64,000 nt of DNA from Sphingomonas sp. S1-29. GTDB lineage: Bacteria > Pseudomonadota > Alphaproteobacteria > Sphingomonadales > Sphingomonadaceae. Numbering within the stretch: position 1 is the first letter of the stretch; each line of letters begins with the position of its first letter. The stretch is taken from assembly GCF_026167545.1 (NCBI RefSeq), contig NZ_CP110678.1, forward strand, positions 2,841,501 to 2,905,500, written 5' to 3'. The translations under genes were made by a program, and so were the position numbers. Under the pieces are notes generated by a model that saw only the letters and a list, made by a program, of their open reading frames with translations, was not told the DNA's origin and searched no databases. This document shows, one piece after another, positions 17,167 to 26,267 of the stretch.

Positions 17167-18381
17167 TCAGGGCAATGCCTTCAGATAGCCCGGAATATCG
17201 TCGGGATCGAAGGCGCGGTGATCGAAGAACGGGTCGCGCCCCAGGATCAGCCGCCCCTGCGTCGACCCCGCCGCGACTCCGGTGCCGCCGATCGCGCCTT
17301 CGATCTTCGAGCTGGCCCCGGGCAGCGGTGCGCCCGATCCGGCGAGCGCGGCGCGATAGACATCGGGCCGGAACACGCCTTGCGCGGTCTCCGCCTCCGC
17401 CGCCGAAAACGGCGTGCCGTCCCATCGGGTCATTTGCGAATAGAGCCACGCCGCCTGGCTGCGCCACGGGAAGTTCGCCGCCTCGCGATATTGGAACATG
17501 AAATCGGGGACGTGGACCGGCTCGGCCCCCTGCACCAGTCGAACCCGATCGCCGATCGCGCGCGCGATCGGGTCGACCGGCGCTGCGAGATATTCGGGGC
17601 GCGCAAGGATCGCGGCGCTTTCGGCCTGGCTGTCGGCATCGACGAAGTGCGCGGCGGCGGCGTGCAGCGCGCGGATCAGCCGCGCGACGGTGTCGCCGCG
17701 CTGCGCCAGCGTGTCGGCGGTCATCGCTAGCACCTTCTCCACCCCGCGCCGCCAGATCTGCGCGGTGACCAGCGCGATCCGCCCGACTCCCCGATCGACC
17801 GCCACGCTGTTCCACGGTTCGCCGACACAGATGCCGTCGATCTCGCCCGCCGCCAGTGCGTCGGCGGCGAAGCTGGGGCTGATCGTCACGATCTCGATAT
17901 CGACATCGGGCCGGATACCGACCGCCGCGAGCCAATAGCGCAGCATATAATTATGGCTCGAATAGCGATGCACCACGCCGAAGCGCAGCCGCTCGCCCGC
18001 AGCGGCGCGCGCCAGCGCGAGCGTCTTGAGCCGCGCGCCGAGCACCACCGGATCGCCGAGCGAATCCCCATCGAGCACTTGGTCGGCGAGCGGCAGCGCC
18101 AGCGTGATCGCATTGCCGTTGAGCCCCAACACGAACGGCACCGCCATCGCCACCGCCGGCCGCCCGCGCCCCAGCGCGGTCGCCAGCGCAAGCGGCGCGA
18201 CCATGTGCGCGGCATCGGTATGCCCGTACAGCAGCCGGTCGCGTACCGTCGCCCAACTCATGTCGCGCACCAGCTCGATCTCGATCCCCTCGGCCTTGGC
18301 GAACCCTTGCTCGCGCGCGAGGATCGGCAGCGCGGCATCGACCAGTGGCAGGAAGCCGATTCGAACCCGGTCGAGCGCCAT
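17167..18381 (-). CDS. nasS: Nitrate/nitrite sensor protein NasS (NrtA/CmpA-like, cytoplasmic)
   Basis: The 404-residue protein is a periplasmic-binding-protein fold of the NrtA/CmpA family without a signal peptide, as expected for NasS. It shows RIGFLPLVDAALPILAREQGF at the N-terminus, MSWATVRDRLLYGHTDAAHMVAPL, and the ligand-lobe segment GEIDGICVGEPWNSVAV. In Azotobacter and Paracoccus, NasS binds nitrate or nitrite and holds the antiterminator NasT inactive until then. The ATG shares a base with the nasT stop (TGATG); a GTG directly before it (18384) could also serve. It is co-transcribed with nasT and lies just upstream of the regulated leader. Confidence 0.92.
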   Translation of the reverse strand: MALDRVRIGFLPLVDAALPILAREQGFAKAEGIEIELVRDMSWATVRDRLLYGHTDAAHMVAPLALATALGRGRPAVAMAVPFVLGLNGNAITLALPLADQVLDGDSLGDPVVLGARLKTLALARAAAGERLRFGVVHRYSSHNYMLRYWLAAVGIRPDVDIEIVTISPSFAADALAAGEIDGICVGEPWNSVAVDRGVGRIALVTAQIWRRGVEKVLAMTADTLAQRGDTVARLIRALHAAAAHFVDADSQAESAAILARPEYLAAPVDPIARAIGDRVRLVQGAEPVHVPDFMFQYREAANFPWRSQAAWLYSQMTRWDGTPFSAAEAETAQGVFRPDVYRAALAGSGAPLPGASSKIEGAIGGTGVAAGSTQGRLILGRDPFFDHRAFDPDDIPGYLKALP

Positions 18382-18959
18382 CACATATCCCCCATCAACG
18401 CGTCGCTGGTGATGATCGCGTCGGCGATCTCGGCGATCCGGCGGTTCGATCGCATCGCCTGCGCGCGCAGCAAGCCATAGGCCGCGGGCTCGTCGATGCC
18501 GCGCCGTTTCATCAGGATCGCCTTGGCACGATCGATCGTGGTGCGATCGGCGAGCGCGCTCCTGGCTTCGTGCAACTCGGCCTGGAGCCGCGCAAATGCC
18601 TGGAAGCGACGGATCGCCAGGTCGAGCACGGGCTTGATCCGCTGCTTGGCCAGCCCGTCGACGATATAGGCCGACACCCCGGCATCGACCGCGGCGGCGG
18701 TCGATTCGGCATCGCTTTGATCGACGAACATCGCGATCGGCCGGTCTAGCGCGCGCGACACCGCGAAAAATTCCTCGAGCACGTCGCGGCTAGGGTTTTC
18801 GAGGTTGATCAACACCACTTCGGGCGCCGCCGCCTCGAGCTGCGCCACCAGCCGCCCGCCGCTGTCGATGATCACCAGATCGTCGAGCCCCGCCTCGCGC
18901 AGGCCATCCGAGATGATCGCGGCGCGCGTGGTGCTGGTGTCGATGATCGCGATCCGCAT
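18381..18959 (-). CDS. nasT: ANTAR-domain antiterminator NasT
   Basis: The 192-residue regulator has an N-terminal receiver-like domain (1-115) and a C-terminal ANTAR RNA-binding domain (about 130-192: ADRTTIDRAKAILMKRRGIDEPAAYGLLRAQAMRSNRRIAEIADAII). The receiver is atypical: where related NasT proteins have VVLID, this one has VVLIN, so the expected phosphoacceptor is asparagine (N52). That agrees with control by NasS binding rather than phosphorylation. Its RNA target can be seen 1.3 kb downstream, before the transporter gene. It is first of the nasT-nasS pair; the promoter should lie just above 18959. Confidence 0.93.
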   Translation of the reverse strand: MRIAIIDTSTTRAAIISDGLREAGLDDLVIIDSGGRLVAQLEAAAPEVVLINLENPSRDVLEEFFAVSRALDRPIAMFVDQSDAESTAAAVDAGVSAYIVDGLAKQRIKPVLDLAIRRFQAFARLQAELHEARSALADRTTIDRAKAILMKRRGIDEPAAYGLLRAQAMRSNRRIAEIADAIITSDALMGDM

Positions 18960-19466
18960 CGGTCCATTATGCGGGGTTAGGCGGGGATGCCAACGGCTTC
19001 GTAGGGAGGAGGCAATCGGGTCGTTCCGGAAGTCTCCCCTAAAGCTGTACCAAGGCGGGCGCCGTGACCGCCATGCCCGACAAAGATTGGGCTTTGCGGA
19101 CCGTCCGCGACGATCCTGGATATAATTCTTTCAGCCTGATTGATCGGCTTCGGCGGGAAACCCTGTCGTGGCGCCGAATAAGTAGCCCGGCAGCGCGCGA
19201 GCGGGCAATCACCGTGGCGGAAATCAATATGCCTGCCCGTTCGCGAACGGCCAGATTACCAGGACCATGAACCTGTGGGCGGCCTAGGGAGGCTGCGATG
19301 GCATCGTGAAGGTCGGTATATGGCTCGGCACGGACACGCGTCGTCGGGAAAGGCTGTCTGCCTGAGTTGAAGCCAAACCCATCATCGAGTTGACCTTGGG
19401 CATGCTGCGCGTCGGCCGGCGACTCCGAACATGTGCTTGGCCGTACTGGCATGCTACAGCACCGAT
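18960..19466. other. Intergenic region upstream of nasT and of a conserved hypothetical
   Basis: These 507 bases lie between divergent genes. A short plus-strand frame from 19070 (MPDKDWALRTVRDDPGY) has no recognised family and no good ribosome binding site, so it is not called. The nasTS promoter presumably lies in the first 100 bases; I could not pick a confident -35/-10 pair. Confidence 0.45.
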
Positions 19467-19787
19467 ATGGCAAACTTCCGAAGCAATGCCGGCATCGTCG
19501 ATGTCGATGGCGTCCCATATGACTGGCGTCTTCAGCGCGAACCGTATCCGTTGGATGACGGGGGTTGGAAGGGAATGACGGTTTCGCTTTTCCAGCAAGA
19601 TGCCAAGCGCGAAGCATTGCTGGAATTCCCGCCGCCCAAGCGGTTATTGAAGGGGTTGCCGCGCGGTAGACTCCAGCTTGATGACGCAACGATTTCACGG
19701 TGCGTGCGCGCCGCTTTGTCAGCCGGCTGGGAGCCGATGTCGCGCGGCAAGCCGGTGGTGTTCACGGTGGACGCCGAAGGTAATTGA
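19467..19787 (+). CDS. Conserved hypothetical protein (106 aa)
   Basis: The product (MANFRSNAGIVDVDGVPYDW at its start) is soluble, with no signal peptide or membrane helix. It looks like a genuine protein: beta-rich N-terminal half, a basic patch PPPKRLLKGLPRGRL near the middle, and a WEP...GKPVVFTVD strand at the end. I recall similar short proteins in sphingomonads but know of no assigned function. The ATG at 19467 is chosen because conserved-looking sequence starts there; an upstream in-frame ATG (19431) adds an unlikely cysteine-rich leader. It stands alone between the nitrate locus and a CE2 esterase. Confidence 0.6.
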   Translation: MANFRSNAGIVDVDGVPYDWRLQREPYPLDDGGWKGMTVSLFQQDAKREALLEFPPPKRLLKGLPRGRLQLDDATISRCVRAALSAGWEPMSRGKPVVFTVDAEGN

Positions 19788-20003
19788 TGCCCTGATGCGG
19801 ACCGCCATCGACGTCGGCACCGCTACGCTGAAGGCTGACTGCAGACCACACGGCCCAAGTCGAGAAGCGGCCCTGCGCCCTTTGAGCGCGCGCTGCCGGG
19901 CTATTTGGGTGATTGCGCGATCGACTAGGTGGAAAGCCAGCTGAAGGCTTGTCGGCTTGTGGAAAGCGCAGCTATTTCGAATGGCGCGAGGGGGGATCGG
20001 CCA

Positions 20004-21173
20004 ATGTGGACGCTGGCTTTAGCAAATCTGGCGATGTTAGCGGCTCCCGCACAATCGGCAGTGACTATCACCAAGGACGTCACCAACCGCAGCATAAAAA
20101 GCGATGCTCGCCCACTGCCGGTCCACATCGGCGGTCGCGTTGCTATGGCGCCGTTGGCGGCGCCCGCGCCGAAAGGCGCACGCGCCTATGTTCACCAATG
20201 GCCGGCAGTATATTGGGAAGCGGCCTTCATTGGCGACCGGCTGATCTTGAAATTTGACGACGACAAGAACGAGTACCGGCTCACGATTGATCATGTGGCA
20301 GCCATACCCATACCGCAACCGGGCCGGGCTGCGGTGGTGGTTACCGGACTGCGGCCGGGTCGGCACAGAGCGCGTCTCGACAAGGTAACGGAGAGCGTCG
20401 AGGTCGCACGCGCCTTCAACGGCTTTTTCGTTCCGCGGGGTGAAGCGGTGTTGCCGGCGCCTCGGGCGCGATCACGACAGATCGAGTTTATCGGAGACTC
20501 GGGCATGACCGGCTACGGCATCCGCTCCGATACGCCTACCTGTACCAAGGAGGAGGTGCGGCTGCGCACGGACAGTGGGGCGGCCTGGCCCTCGCTGGTC
20601 GCTCATTCGATCAACGCAGATTATCAGATCAACGCCGTCTCTGGGATCGGTCTCGTGCGCAATTACGGTGGTACCGCACCAGAGCGCGTAATGTCCGCCC
20701 TCTACCCGCGAACGCTGCCCGACGGGACTGCGGTGTGGCAGAACCAATCGTGGCAACCACAAGTGGTGGTTGTGCTGCTGTTCAATGATTTCACCACGCC
20801 AATTCAGCCGGGCGAACGCTGGCTGGATCAAACCGCGCTCGCCGACGACTACGTGCGCGCGTACCAGCAATTTATTGCCACAATCCACGAGAGGTCACCT
20901 GGTGCAGCGCTCTTGCTGCCGTGGCCCAACCTGGCCAAGGGCAACGATCCGGCTATGCAGCGGTTCAGCTCTACGGCTCAGGCTGCTATTCGTGCTGCGG
21001 CCGTCAAGGCAGGCGTTCCCCGTATCGAGTTCCCCTCGCTGCCCGATTTCACGCCGGAGAACAGCGCGTGCGACTACCATGGCAGCCGTAGCGACCATCA
21101 GAACCTGGCGGGTTGGATGATTGCGTGGATCAAGGCGCAGCCTGAATTGTGGAGCGGGCGCCGGAACGGCTGA
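20004..21173 (+). CDS. Secreted CE2-type SGNH esterase (acetyl-xylan/sugar esterase-like)
   Basis: The 389-residue protein has a short Sec signal (MWTLALANLAMLAAPAQS), a beta-sandwich N-terminal domain (about 30-145: VYWEAAFIGDRLILKFDD) and a GDSL/SGNH hydrolase domain. The nucleophile block is FIGDSGMTGYG (S166), block III is LLFNDFTTP (N in ND), and the Asp/His block is SDHQNLAGW (D364, H365). This two-domain order is that of carbohydrate esterase family 2, which deacetylates plant or exopolysaccharide sugars. No polysaccharide-degradation genes are adjacent, so the substrate is open. The start at 20004 is set by the signal peptide. Confidence 0.85.
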   Translation: MWTLALANLAMLAAPAQSAVTITKDVTNRSIKSDARPLPVHIGGRVAMAPLAAPAPKGARAYVHQWPAVYWEAAFIGDRLILKFDDDKNEYRLTIDHVAAIPIPQPGRAAVVVTGLRPGRHRARLDKVTESVEVARAFNGFFVPRGEAVLPAPRARSRQIEFIGDSGMTGYGIRSDTPTCTKEEVRLRTDSGAAWPSLVAHSINADYQINAVSGIGLVRNYGGTAPERVMSALYPRTLPDGTAVWQNQSWQPQVVVVLLFNDFTTPIQPGERWLDQTALADDYVRAYQQFIATIHERSPGAALLLPWPNLAKGNDPAMQRFSSTAQAAIRAAAVKAGVPRIEFPSLPDFTPENSACDYHGSRSDHQNLAGWMIAWIKAQPELWSGRRNG

Positions 21174-21712
21174 TGACGCTTGCCGCAAACGCAGCTCGCT
21201 CGCTCCTGCACCTGAGCAGCCCTTCACTCCTCGCGCCAAATTCTCGTTTCAGAATCCTTCCTTAGGAAAGCGGAGAGCGCACATCGCGATCGCAACGCGC
21301 GGTGGCGATGCCGCATGGGAACACACGGCTGAGAATGCTCCGCATCCGGGGGGCGTTTTCGCATCGACCTTTCGCCTCGGCACGGCAGTTGCCGGGCTTT
21401 CAGGGAAAATCGACCGCAAAGCTCTTTCTTCGCACAAGCACTCAAGCGGCAAACTTCTGATCTACAGTAAAACTACTATACCGTACTAATACTAGATCAA
21501 TTACGGCGAGCGAGATTATGAAAGGTCGCAGTGTTCAACAATTAACTTGAGATTATTCATCGCGAGACACAATGCATAAACTTAAATGATCCATAAGTGG
21601 CAAGCCAGCAAAAGGAGGCTATCTGTTTCGGATGCCAGCTTGAACGTGGCAATAAGTGACGATGCTTCGACTAGTTCGTCTGTTGCGTCTGTCTAGTCAA
21701 AAGGATCGCAAA
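21174..21712. other. Long AT-richer intergenic region upstream of the pilus operon
   Basis: About 540 bases without a supportable gene. The second half is noticeably richer in A and T than the surroundings (for example around 21460-21600), as expected for a promoter/regulatory region of a surface-structure operon. No clear sigma-factor motif or terminator could be assigned. Confidence 0.5.
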
Positions 21713-22228
21713 GTGAATATTGTAAAACTTATCAACCTGCGCACCGCGGGGGCGACTGCCCTGGCCGGCGCAGCGATCTTCGCACAACCGGCGATGGCGC
21801 AGACCGCTGGCTCGAACCTCGGTGCTTCGGCCGAAGTAACCGCCAATTGCGCGGTCACCTCGACGGCTATCGACTTCGGCAATGTCGACGTAACCACCGG
21901 CGCGGCGGTGCTCGGAACGGGTGGTATATCGGTCGTCTGCACCAACGGTACTGCGTGGGCGGCGTCGGCCGATGTCGGTACCGGCGCGGCCGCTACGCTT
22001 GCGGTCCGTCAACTGTCCGATGGCGCCAACACGTTGAACTATGCGCTCTTCACCGAGGCAACCCGTACCACGATCTGGGGAGATGGCACCACCACGACGT
22101 CGACGATCGACGACATCGGCACCGGAGTCGCGCAGGACAAGATTATTTATGGCAGCATCGCCGCAGCGCAAACCGGAGCCGTGGCAGGTAGCTATGCCGA
22201 CACGGTCGCCGTGACCGTCACGTATTGA
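21713..22228 (+). CDS. Spore coat protein U domain pilin subunit (Csu-type)
   Basis: The 171-residue secreted protein has a signal peptide (LRTAGATALAGAAIFAQPAMAQ) and one SCPU domain with two cysteines (NCAVTSTAI and VVCTNGTAW), ending in the family's typical YADTVAVTVTY. Such proteins are the major subunits of archaic chaperone-usher pili (CsuA/B of Acinetobacter). The start is GTG 21713 with AAAGGA upstream; an earlier ATG (21656) would add a basic leader. It is followed directly by chaperone, usher and a second SCPU gene, so it is the first gene of a four-gene operon. Confidence 0.9.
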   Translation: MNIVKLINLRTAGATALAGAAIFAQPAMAQTAGSNLGASAEVTANCAVTSTAIDFGNVDVTTGAAVLGTGGISVVCTNGTAWAASADVGTGAAATLAVRQLSDGANTLNYALFTEATRTTIWGDGTTTTSTIDDIGTGVAQDKIIYGSIAAAQTGAVAGSYADTVAVTVTY

Positions 22229-22968
22229 TTTCCAAGCCGGTGATAGCACGAAGTGTACATCAAGGGACTGGTCGCCGCTTGGCGGCCAGTCTGTTGGCGG
22301 TCTCGATCGTCGTTCCGGCGGTGGCCGGTTCGTTCCAAGTCAATCCAGTTCAGATCGTTCTTCAGCCGGGTAAGACGATCACATCGGTGACGATCCGCAA
22401 TTCGGAGCGTGAGAAGGTTGCGGTGCAGGTGCTCACGTACCGCTGGACGCAGGTGGGGGGCGATGACGTTTACACGCCTACGGAAGACCTGATCGTTTCG
22501 CCGCCAATCTTCGCGATTCCGGCGAGCGGCAAGCAGCTGGTTCGCGTGGGGTTGCGGCGTCGCATGCCGGGCGCCGCCTATCGCGTGATCTTCGAGGAAA
22601 TCCCGCGTCCGGCGAAAGAGAACGTCATTCAGGTCGCGCTACGGCTGAACCTACCTTTGTATGTGTTGGCGGCACGGGAGGGGGTACCGATTTTACGCTG
22701 GAGCGCGACGCGGGACGCTGCGGGGGACCTCATCCTCGAAGCGCGCAACGACGGTACCCGTCATGCCCAGATCACAGCCATCGCGCTGGTCGATCCCGCG
22801 GGGCGCAAGACCATGCTTACGACAGCCATGGGCGTGGTCCTGCCCGCCAGCATGCGTCGTTGGAAGATCGGCCGGCATCCAGAGCTGGCGGCGGGGGCCG
22901 ATCTTCAACTCAGTGTTCGGAGTTCAAGTGGCGAAGATAGGATCATGGCCAAACTGGCGAATCGCTAG
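22225..22968 (+). CDS. Periplasmic pilus assembly chaperone (FimC/CsuC family)
   Basis: The product (up to 247 residues) has a signal peptide ending near VVPAVAG and two immunoglobulin-like domains. The N-terminal domain shows FQVNPVQIVLQPGKTITSVTIRNSE and the subunit-binding G1 segment IVSPPIFAIPASGKQLVRVGLRR; the C-terminal domain follows NLPLYVLAAREG. It donates a strand to SCPU subunits and delivers them to the usher. The start overlaps the subunit stop as TTGA; a GTG at 22240 is an alternative. The usher start lies inside its 3' end (41-base overlap). Confidence 0.9.
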   Translation: MISKPVIARSVHQGTGRRLAASLLAVSIVVPAVAGSFQVNPVQIVLQPGKTITSVTIRNSEREKVAVQVLTYRWTQVGGDDVYTPTEDLIVSPPIFAIPASGKQLVRVGLRRRMPGAAYRVIFEEIPRPAKENVIQVALRLNLPLYVLAAREGVPILRWSATRDAAGDLILEARNDGTRHAQITAIALVDPAGRKTMLTTAMGVVLPASMRRWKIGRHPELAAGADLQLSVRSSSGEDRIMAKLANR

Positions 22969-25276
22969 CCTGGCGGTGGCCGGATTTTGGTCGGTCAGCG
23001 GTGCCGGTGCTGCCGCCGTCACCACTGCCGTATTGCCGACCGGGGAGACGATTGTTGCCAGCCAACTCGAACTCTTTGGCGTGACGCTGAACGGTATCGA
23101 TCAGGGCGAGCCCTTGTGGGTCCTGCGCAATGCCGCCGGGGAGATATTTCTGCCGCAATCGGCTTTCGAAGCATGGCGGCTAAACCCGGCTACGGCGGCC
23201 ACGGTACAGTTCGAAGGCGGGGTCTATCGCGCGATCAACGAGGTACCGGGGGTAACGGTCGAGGTCAAAGCGGGCGACCAGACGCTCCACTTGACGGTGG
23301 CCGCCACCAGCTTCGATGCAGCGCGTATCGGGCTGTCGGCCAATGATCCGGGGCCGATGACGGCAAGCGGCTTCGGTGGGTTTTTGAACTATGAGCTGGT
23401 GGGCCAAATTGCCGACGGCCGCACCGACGCCAACGGCCTGTTCGAACTCGGCATATTTTCGGCTTCAGGGACAGGCTCGACCACCGTGATCGGTCGCGCC
23501 GAGGGCAGGCCGAACTTCGTTCGGCTCGAGAGCAATTGGACCATCGACGATCCTGAAAACCGGCGCTCGCTGCGTTTCGGCGACAGCATAAGTCACGGCG
23601 GGGTAGGGGCGTCACCCTTGCGCTTTGGCGGCTTCCAACTCGCCACCAATTTCTCGACGCAACCAGGCTTCGTCTCGATGGCGCTGCCAACCATGAGCGG
23701 CAGTGCGGCCCTGCCTTCGATCGTCGACGTCTATGTCAACGACCTGTTGCAAACCAGCCGAGCAATCAGTCCCGGTCCGTTCGAATTTACCAGCATGCCC
23801 GTGATCGCGGGCAGTGGCGATATCCGTCTGGTCGTCCGCGACGCGCTTGGGCGCAACACCGTCATTACCCAGTCCTATTATGCGGCACCGCACCTGCTGG
23901 GGCAGGGTGTTCACGATTATTCCTATGAACTCGGCCTGCTTCGCGAAGGCTTCGCGGTCGAAAGCAACCATTATGGTTCGGCGATGCTTTCAGGCACGCA
24001 TCGCTATGGTGCCACCGACACGACAACGCTTCAGGCGCATGTCGAGGCCACGCAGCGTGTCCAGGCGGGCAGCGTCGGGGTCGACCTGCTATGGCCCGGT
24101 ATCGGTGTTTTCTCGGCAGCTGCGGCTGCAAGTCGGTCGAACGCCGCAACCGGCGGACTGCTTGCGATCGGGTTTGAACGGCGGACCCCCTTCATGTCGC
24201 TCGGCGCAACGGGCGAAATCACCACCTCGGGATACGCGCCGATCGGTGCGATCGCTGACCGGTCCCACGCTGGCGCCAACGCGCGGCTATTTGTTAGCGC
24301 CCCAACCGGCTTCGGATCGGTCGCTGCTTCCTTGTTGGCGCGCCGGCGCTCGGGCTTGCCCGATGTCGCGTTCCTAAACGCCAGCGCTTCGGTGCGACTG
24401 GCGAACCTTGGGTCGCTTAATCTCAGCGGGCGGCAAAGCTTAACGGCGCCGCGGGACATCGCGGTCCAGGCATTTCTCACGATCCCGCTTGGACAACGTA
24501 CGAGCGCGAGCGCGGCGATACAGCTGGCGCAGGGGGACATGGGCGCTACCGCGAACCTTCAACGCAACCTCCCCGCGGGCAACGGAATCGGCTATCAGCT
24601 GTCGGCCACCACCGGGGCGTTCGATCGCTTTAGCGGCGCGCTGATGCTGCAAAGCGATATCGGCAATCTCGACGGCGAGGTGACTTGGAGCGATCGTAGA
24701 ACGGGGGTGCGGCTGAGCCTATCCGGCTCGATCGCCGCGGTCGACGGCCAAGTTTTTGCATCGCGCAAAATCCGACAGAGCTTCGCCGCGGTTCACGTAG
24801 GAAAATATCCGGGCGTTCGTGTGTATGCCGATAACCAGTTGATTGGCCGGACCAACCGGGCAGGCGTCGTCATCGTGCCTCGGCTTCGTCCCTTCGAACC
24901 CAACCGTTTATCGATCAACGTCGAGGACCTTCCGCTCGACGCCATCGTGGCCGGGGGCGAGCAGCAGATCCGTCCCTTCGATCGCAGCGGAGTAACGGTG
25001 CGCTTTGCTGCAACAGAATCGCGAGGCGGGATGCTCCGCATCGTCCTCGATGATGGCGCGCCGCTTCCAGCAGGCACTCCGATCCGCCTGAACGGGGCGG
25101 CGGAGGAGTTCGTCAGTGCGGCGGGCGGCGACCTCTATCTCACGGGCCTTCAATTGAGTAACATAGCCGTGGCGGATCTGGGGGAGGCGCAATGTAGCTT
25201 CGCTTTCCGGTTCGCGGCCAGCACCGAGGCCATACCGCAGCTTGGGCAGTTCACGTGCAGCGCGGCCGCCTCGTGA
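22928..25276 (+). CDS. Outer-membrane usher protein (FimD/CsuD family)
   Basis: The 782-residue protein starts at GTG 22928 (GGAG six bases upstream) with a signal peptide ending near SGAGAAA. An N-terminal usher domain (TIVASQLELFGVTLNGIDQG) is followed by the barrel with its plug: YELVGQIADGRTDANGLFELGIFS, VDVYVNDLLQTSRAISPGPF, and IRLVVRDALGRNTVITQSYY, the signature between barrel strands. C-terminal domains include the VRVYADNQLIGRTNRAGVVIVPRL block. It forms the secretion pore and polymerisation platform for the pilus. Length is normal for archaic ushers. Confidence 0.92.
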   Translation: MAKIGSWPNWRIASLAVAGFWSVSGAGAAAVTTAVLPTGETIVASQLELFGVTLNGIDQGEPLWVLRNAAGEIFLPQSAFEAWRLNPATAATVQFEGGVYRAINEVPGVTVEVKAGDQTLHLTVAATSFDAARIGLSANDPGPMTASGFGGFLNYELVGQIADGRTDANGLFELGIFSASGTGSTTVIGRAEGRPNFVRLESNWTIDDPENRRSLRFGDSISHGGVGASPLRFGGFQLATNFSTQPGFVSMALPTMSGSAALPSIVDVYVNDLLQTSRAISPGPFEFTSMPVIAGSGDIRLVVRDALGRNTVITQSYYAAPHLLGQGVHDYSYELGLLREGFAVESNHYGSAMLSGTHRYGATDTTTLQAHVEATQRVQAGSVGVDLLWPGIGVFSAAAAASRSNAATGGLLAIGFERRTPFMSLGATGEITTSGYAPIGAIADRSHAGANARLFVSAPTGFGSVAASLLARRRSGLPDVAFLNASASVRLANLGSLNLSGRQSLTAPRDIAVQAFLTIPLGQRTSASAAIQLAQGDMGATANLQRNLPAGNGIGYQLSATTGAFDRFSGALMLQSDIGNLDGEVTWSDRRTGVRLSLSGSIAAVDGQVFASRKIRQSFAAVHVGKYPGVRVYADNQLIGRTNRAGVVIVPRLRPFEPNRLSINVEDLPLDAIVAGGEQQIRPFDRSGVTVRFAATESRGGMLRIVLDDGAPLPAGTPIRLNGAAEEFVSAAGGDLYLTGLQLSNIAVADLGEAQCSFAFRFAASTEAIPQLGQFTCSAAAS

Positions 25277-25728
25277 TGATCGCTCGTTCCAACCGGCATG
25301 GGTGGCTCGCCTTGCTCACCCTATGGGGTGCGACGCTAATGCCGTTGCCAGCCTTGGCGGCGAATTGCTCGGTAAGCAGCGAGAGCCTGAATTTCGGGCA
25401 ATACGACCCCTTCAGCAGCGCTCCGTCCGACGCCGCTTCGACGATCACGGTCAGCTGCGACGCGGAAACAGCCTTTGAGATTGCAGTCACGCCCGGCGCC
25501 GGTTCCTATGCCGCGCGGACGATGACCCATGGGGACGACGTAATGGCCTATAATCTTTACATCGATCCCCAGCGCACCGCGGTTTGGGGGGATGGCACGG
25601 GCAGCACCAGTGCCGTCAGCGCGATCGCGTCCCGCGGCGATTTCACGATTTACGGCCGCGCGCCCGCGGGGCAGAATTTGCGGCCGGGGCTCTATACCGA
25701 CACGCTTTCAATTACGGTGACCTATTAG
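25276..25728 (+). CDS. Spore coat protein U domain protein, second pilus subunit
   Basis: This 150-residue SCPU protein has a signal peptide (WLALLTLWGATLMPLPALAANC) and the conserved cysteines in ANCSVSSESLNFG and VSCDAETAF. The middle matches the first subunit in layout (NLYIDPQRTAVWGDGTGST) and the end is again YTDTLSITVTY. The ATG shares one base with the usher stop. In Csu systems the gene after the usher encodes the tip adhesin, which is longer with two domains; here only one SCPU domain is present, so whether it is the tip or a second minor subunit is unclear. Confidence 0.87.
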   Translation: MIARSNRHGWLALLTLWGATLMPLPALAANCSVSSESLNFGQYDPFSSAPSDAASTITVSCDAETAFEIAVTPGAGSYAARTMTHGDDVMAYNLYIDPQRTAVWGDGTGSTSAVSAIASRGDFTIYGRAPAGQNLRPGLYTDTLSITVTY

Positions 25729-25736
25729 GCATTCGT

Positions 25737-26192
25737 TCACGGCAGGTCCGAAGCCTTTGCCGGCGAAGCATCGGGCGGCACCGGTTCCGCGCAAAAAGCG
25801 TCCATCATGCGCAGTAGCGCTTCAATGCTCCGCGGCGAGCCACGAAGATTTCGCGCCAACTGCGCTACGATGGCGTTTTTGACGAAGCTGGAGGGGCCCG
25901 CATACCCCAAGGACCATGCACTGAAACGACGCTGGGGCACCATTTTTTGTTCGAGAATGCCGATGTCCGTGTGGCGGACGTCACGGCAAATACTTGCCAT
26001 GATGTCTTCCACCCTGTGCTGCTCGCCCTCTAAAACCTGGGCGAACCTGCCCCCGGCCAGGATCAGGCAGCCGGTCACACCAACGTTGCGATTTCGGATG
26101 CGGCTGACATCGACAATCGCTTCGATCACCCCCTCGGCTTGCTCGGGGGCAATGACCGATCGGCTGGCATAGATAAGCCTAAATGTCGGCAT
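25737..26192 (-). CDS. BLUF-domain blue-light photoreceptor, short type
   Basis: The 151-residue protein consists of an N-terminal BLUF domain (about 1-95) and a helical tail. The flavin-switch residues are present: the tyrosine in RLIYASRS, the asparagine in RNVGVTGCLI, the glutamine in GRFAQVLEG, and a tryptophan in FSAWSLGY. It should bind FAD non-covalently and respond to blue light by a hydrogen-bond shift. There is no output domain, so it must act on a partner. It ends the apparent operon kinase-regulator-BLUF; the gap to the regulator is 75 bases, or 33 if the upstream GTG (26234) is used. Confidence 0.9.
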   Translation of the reverse strand: MPTFRLIYASRSVIAPEQAEGVIEAIVDVSRIRNRNVGVTGCLILAGGRFAQVLEGEQHRVEDIMASICRDVRHTDIGILEQKMVPQRRFSAWSLGYAGPSSFVKNAIVAQLARNLRGSPRSIEALLRMMDAFCAEPVPPDASPAKASDLP

Positions 26193-26267
26193 CGCGCGCC
26201 CAAACTTGCGAACCGCTGCATCGGATATGTTCACGGCGAGTTGCTATCGCCATGCGGTGAGTGTTGG

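Noticed and set aside
19070-19270. A plus-strand frame starting MPDKDWALRTVRDDPGY
   Set aside because: No family, no convincing ribosome binding site, and the second half looks like random high-GC sequence.
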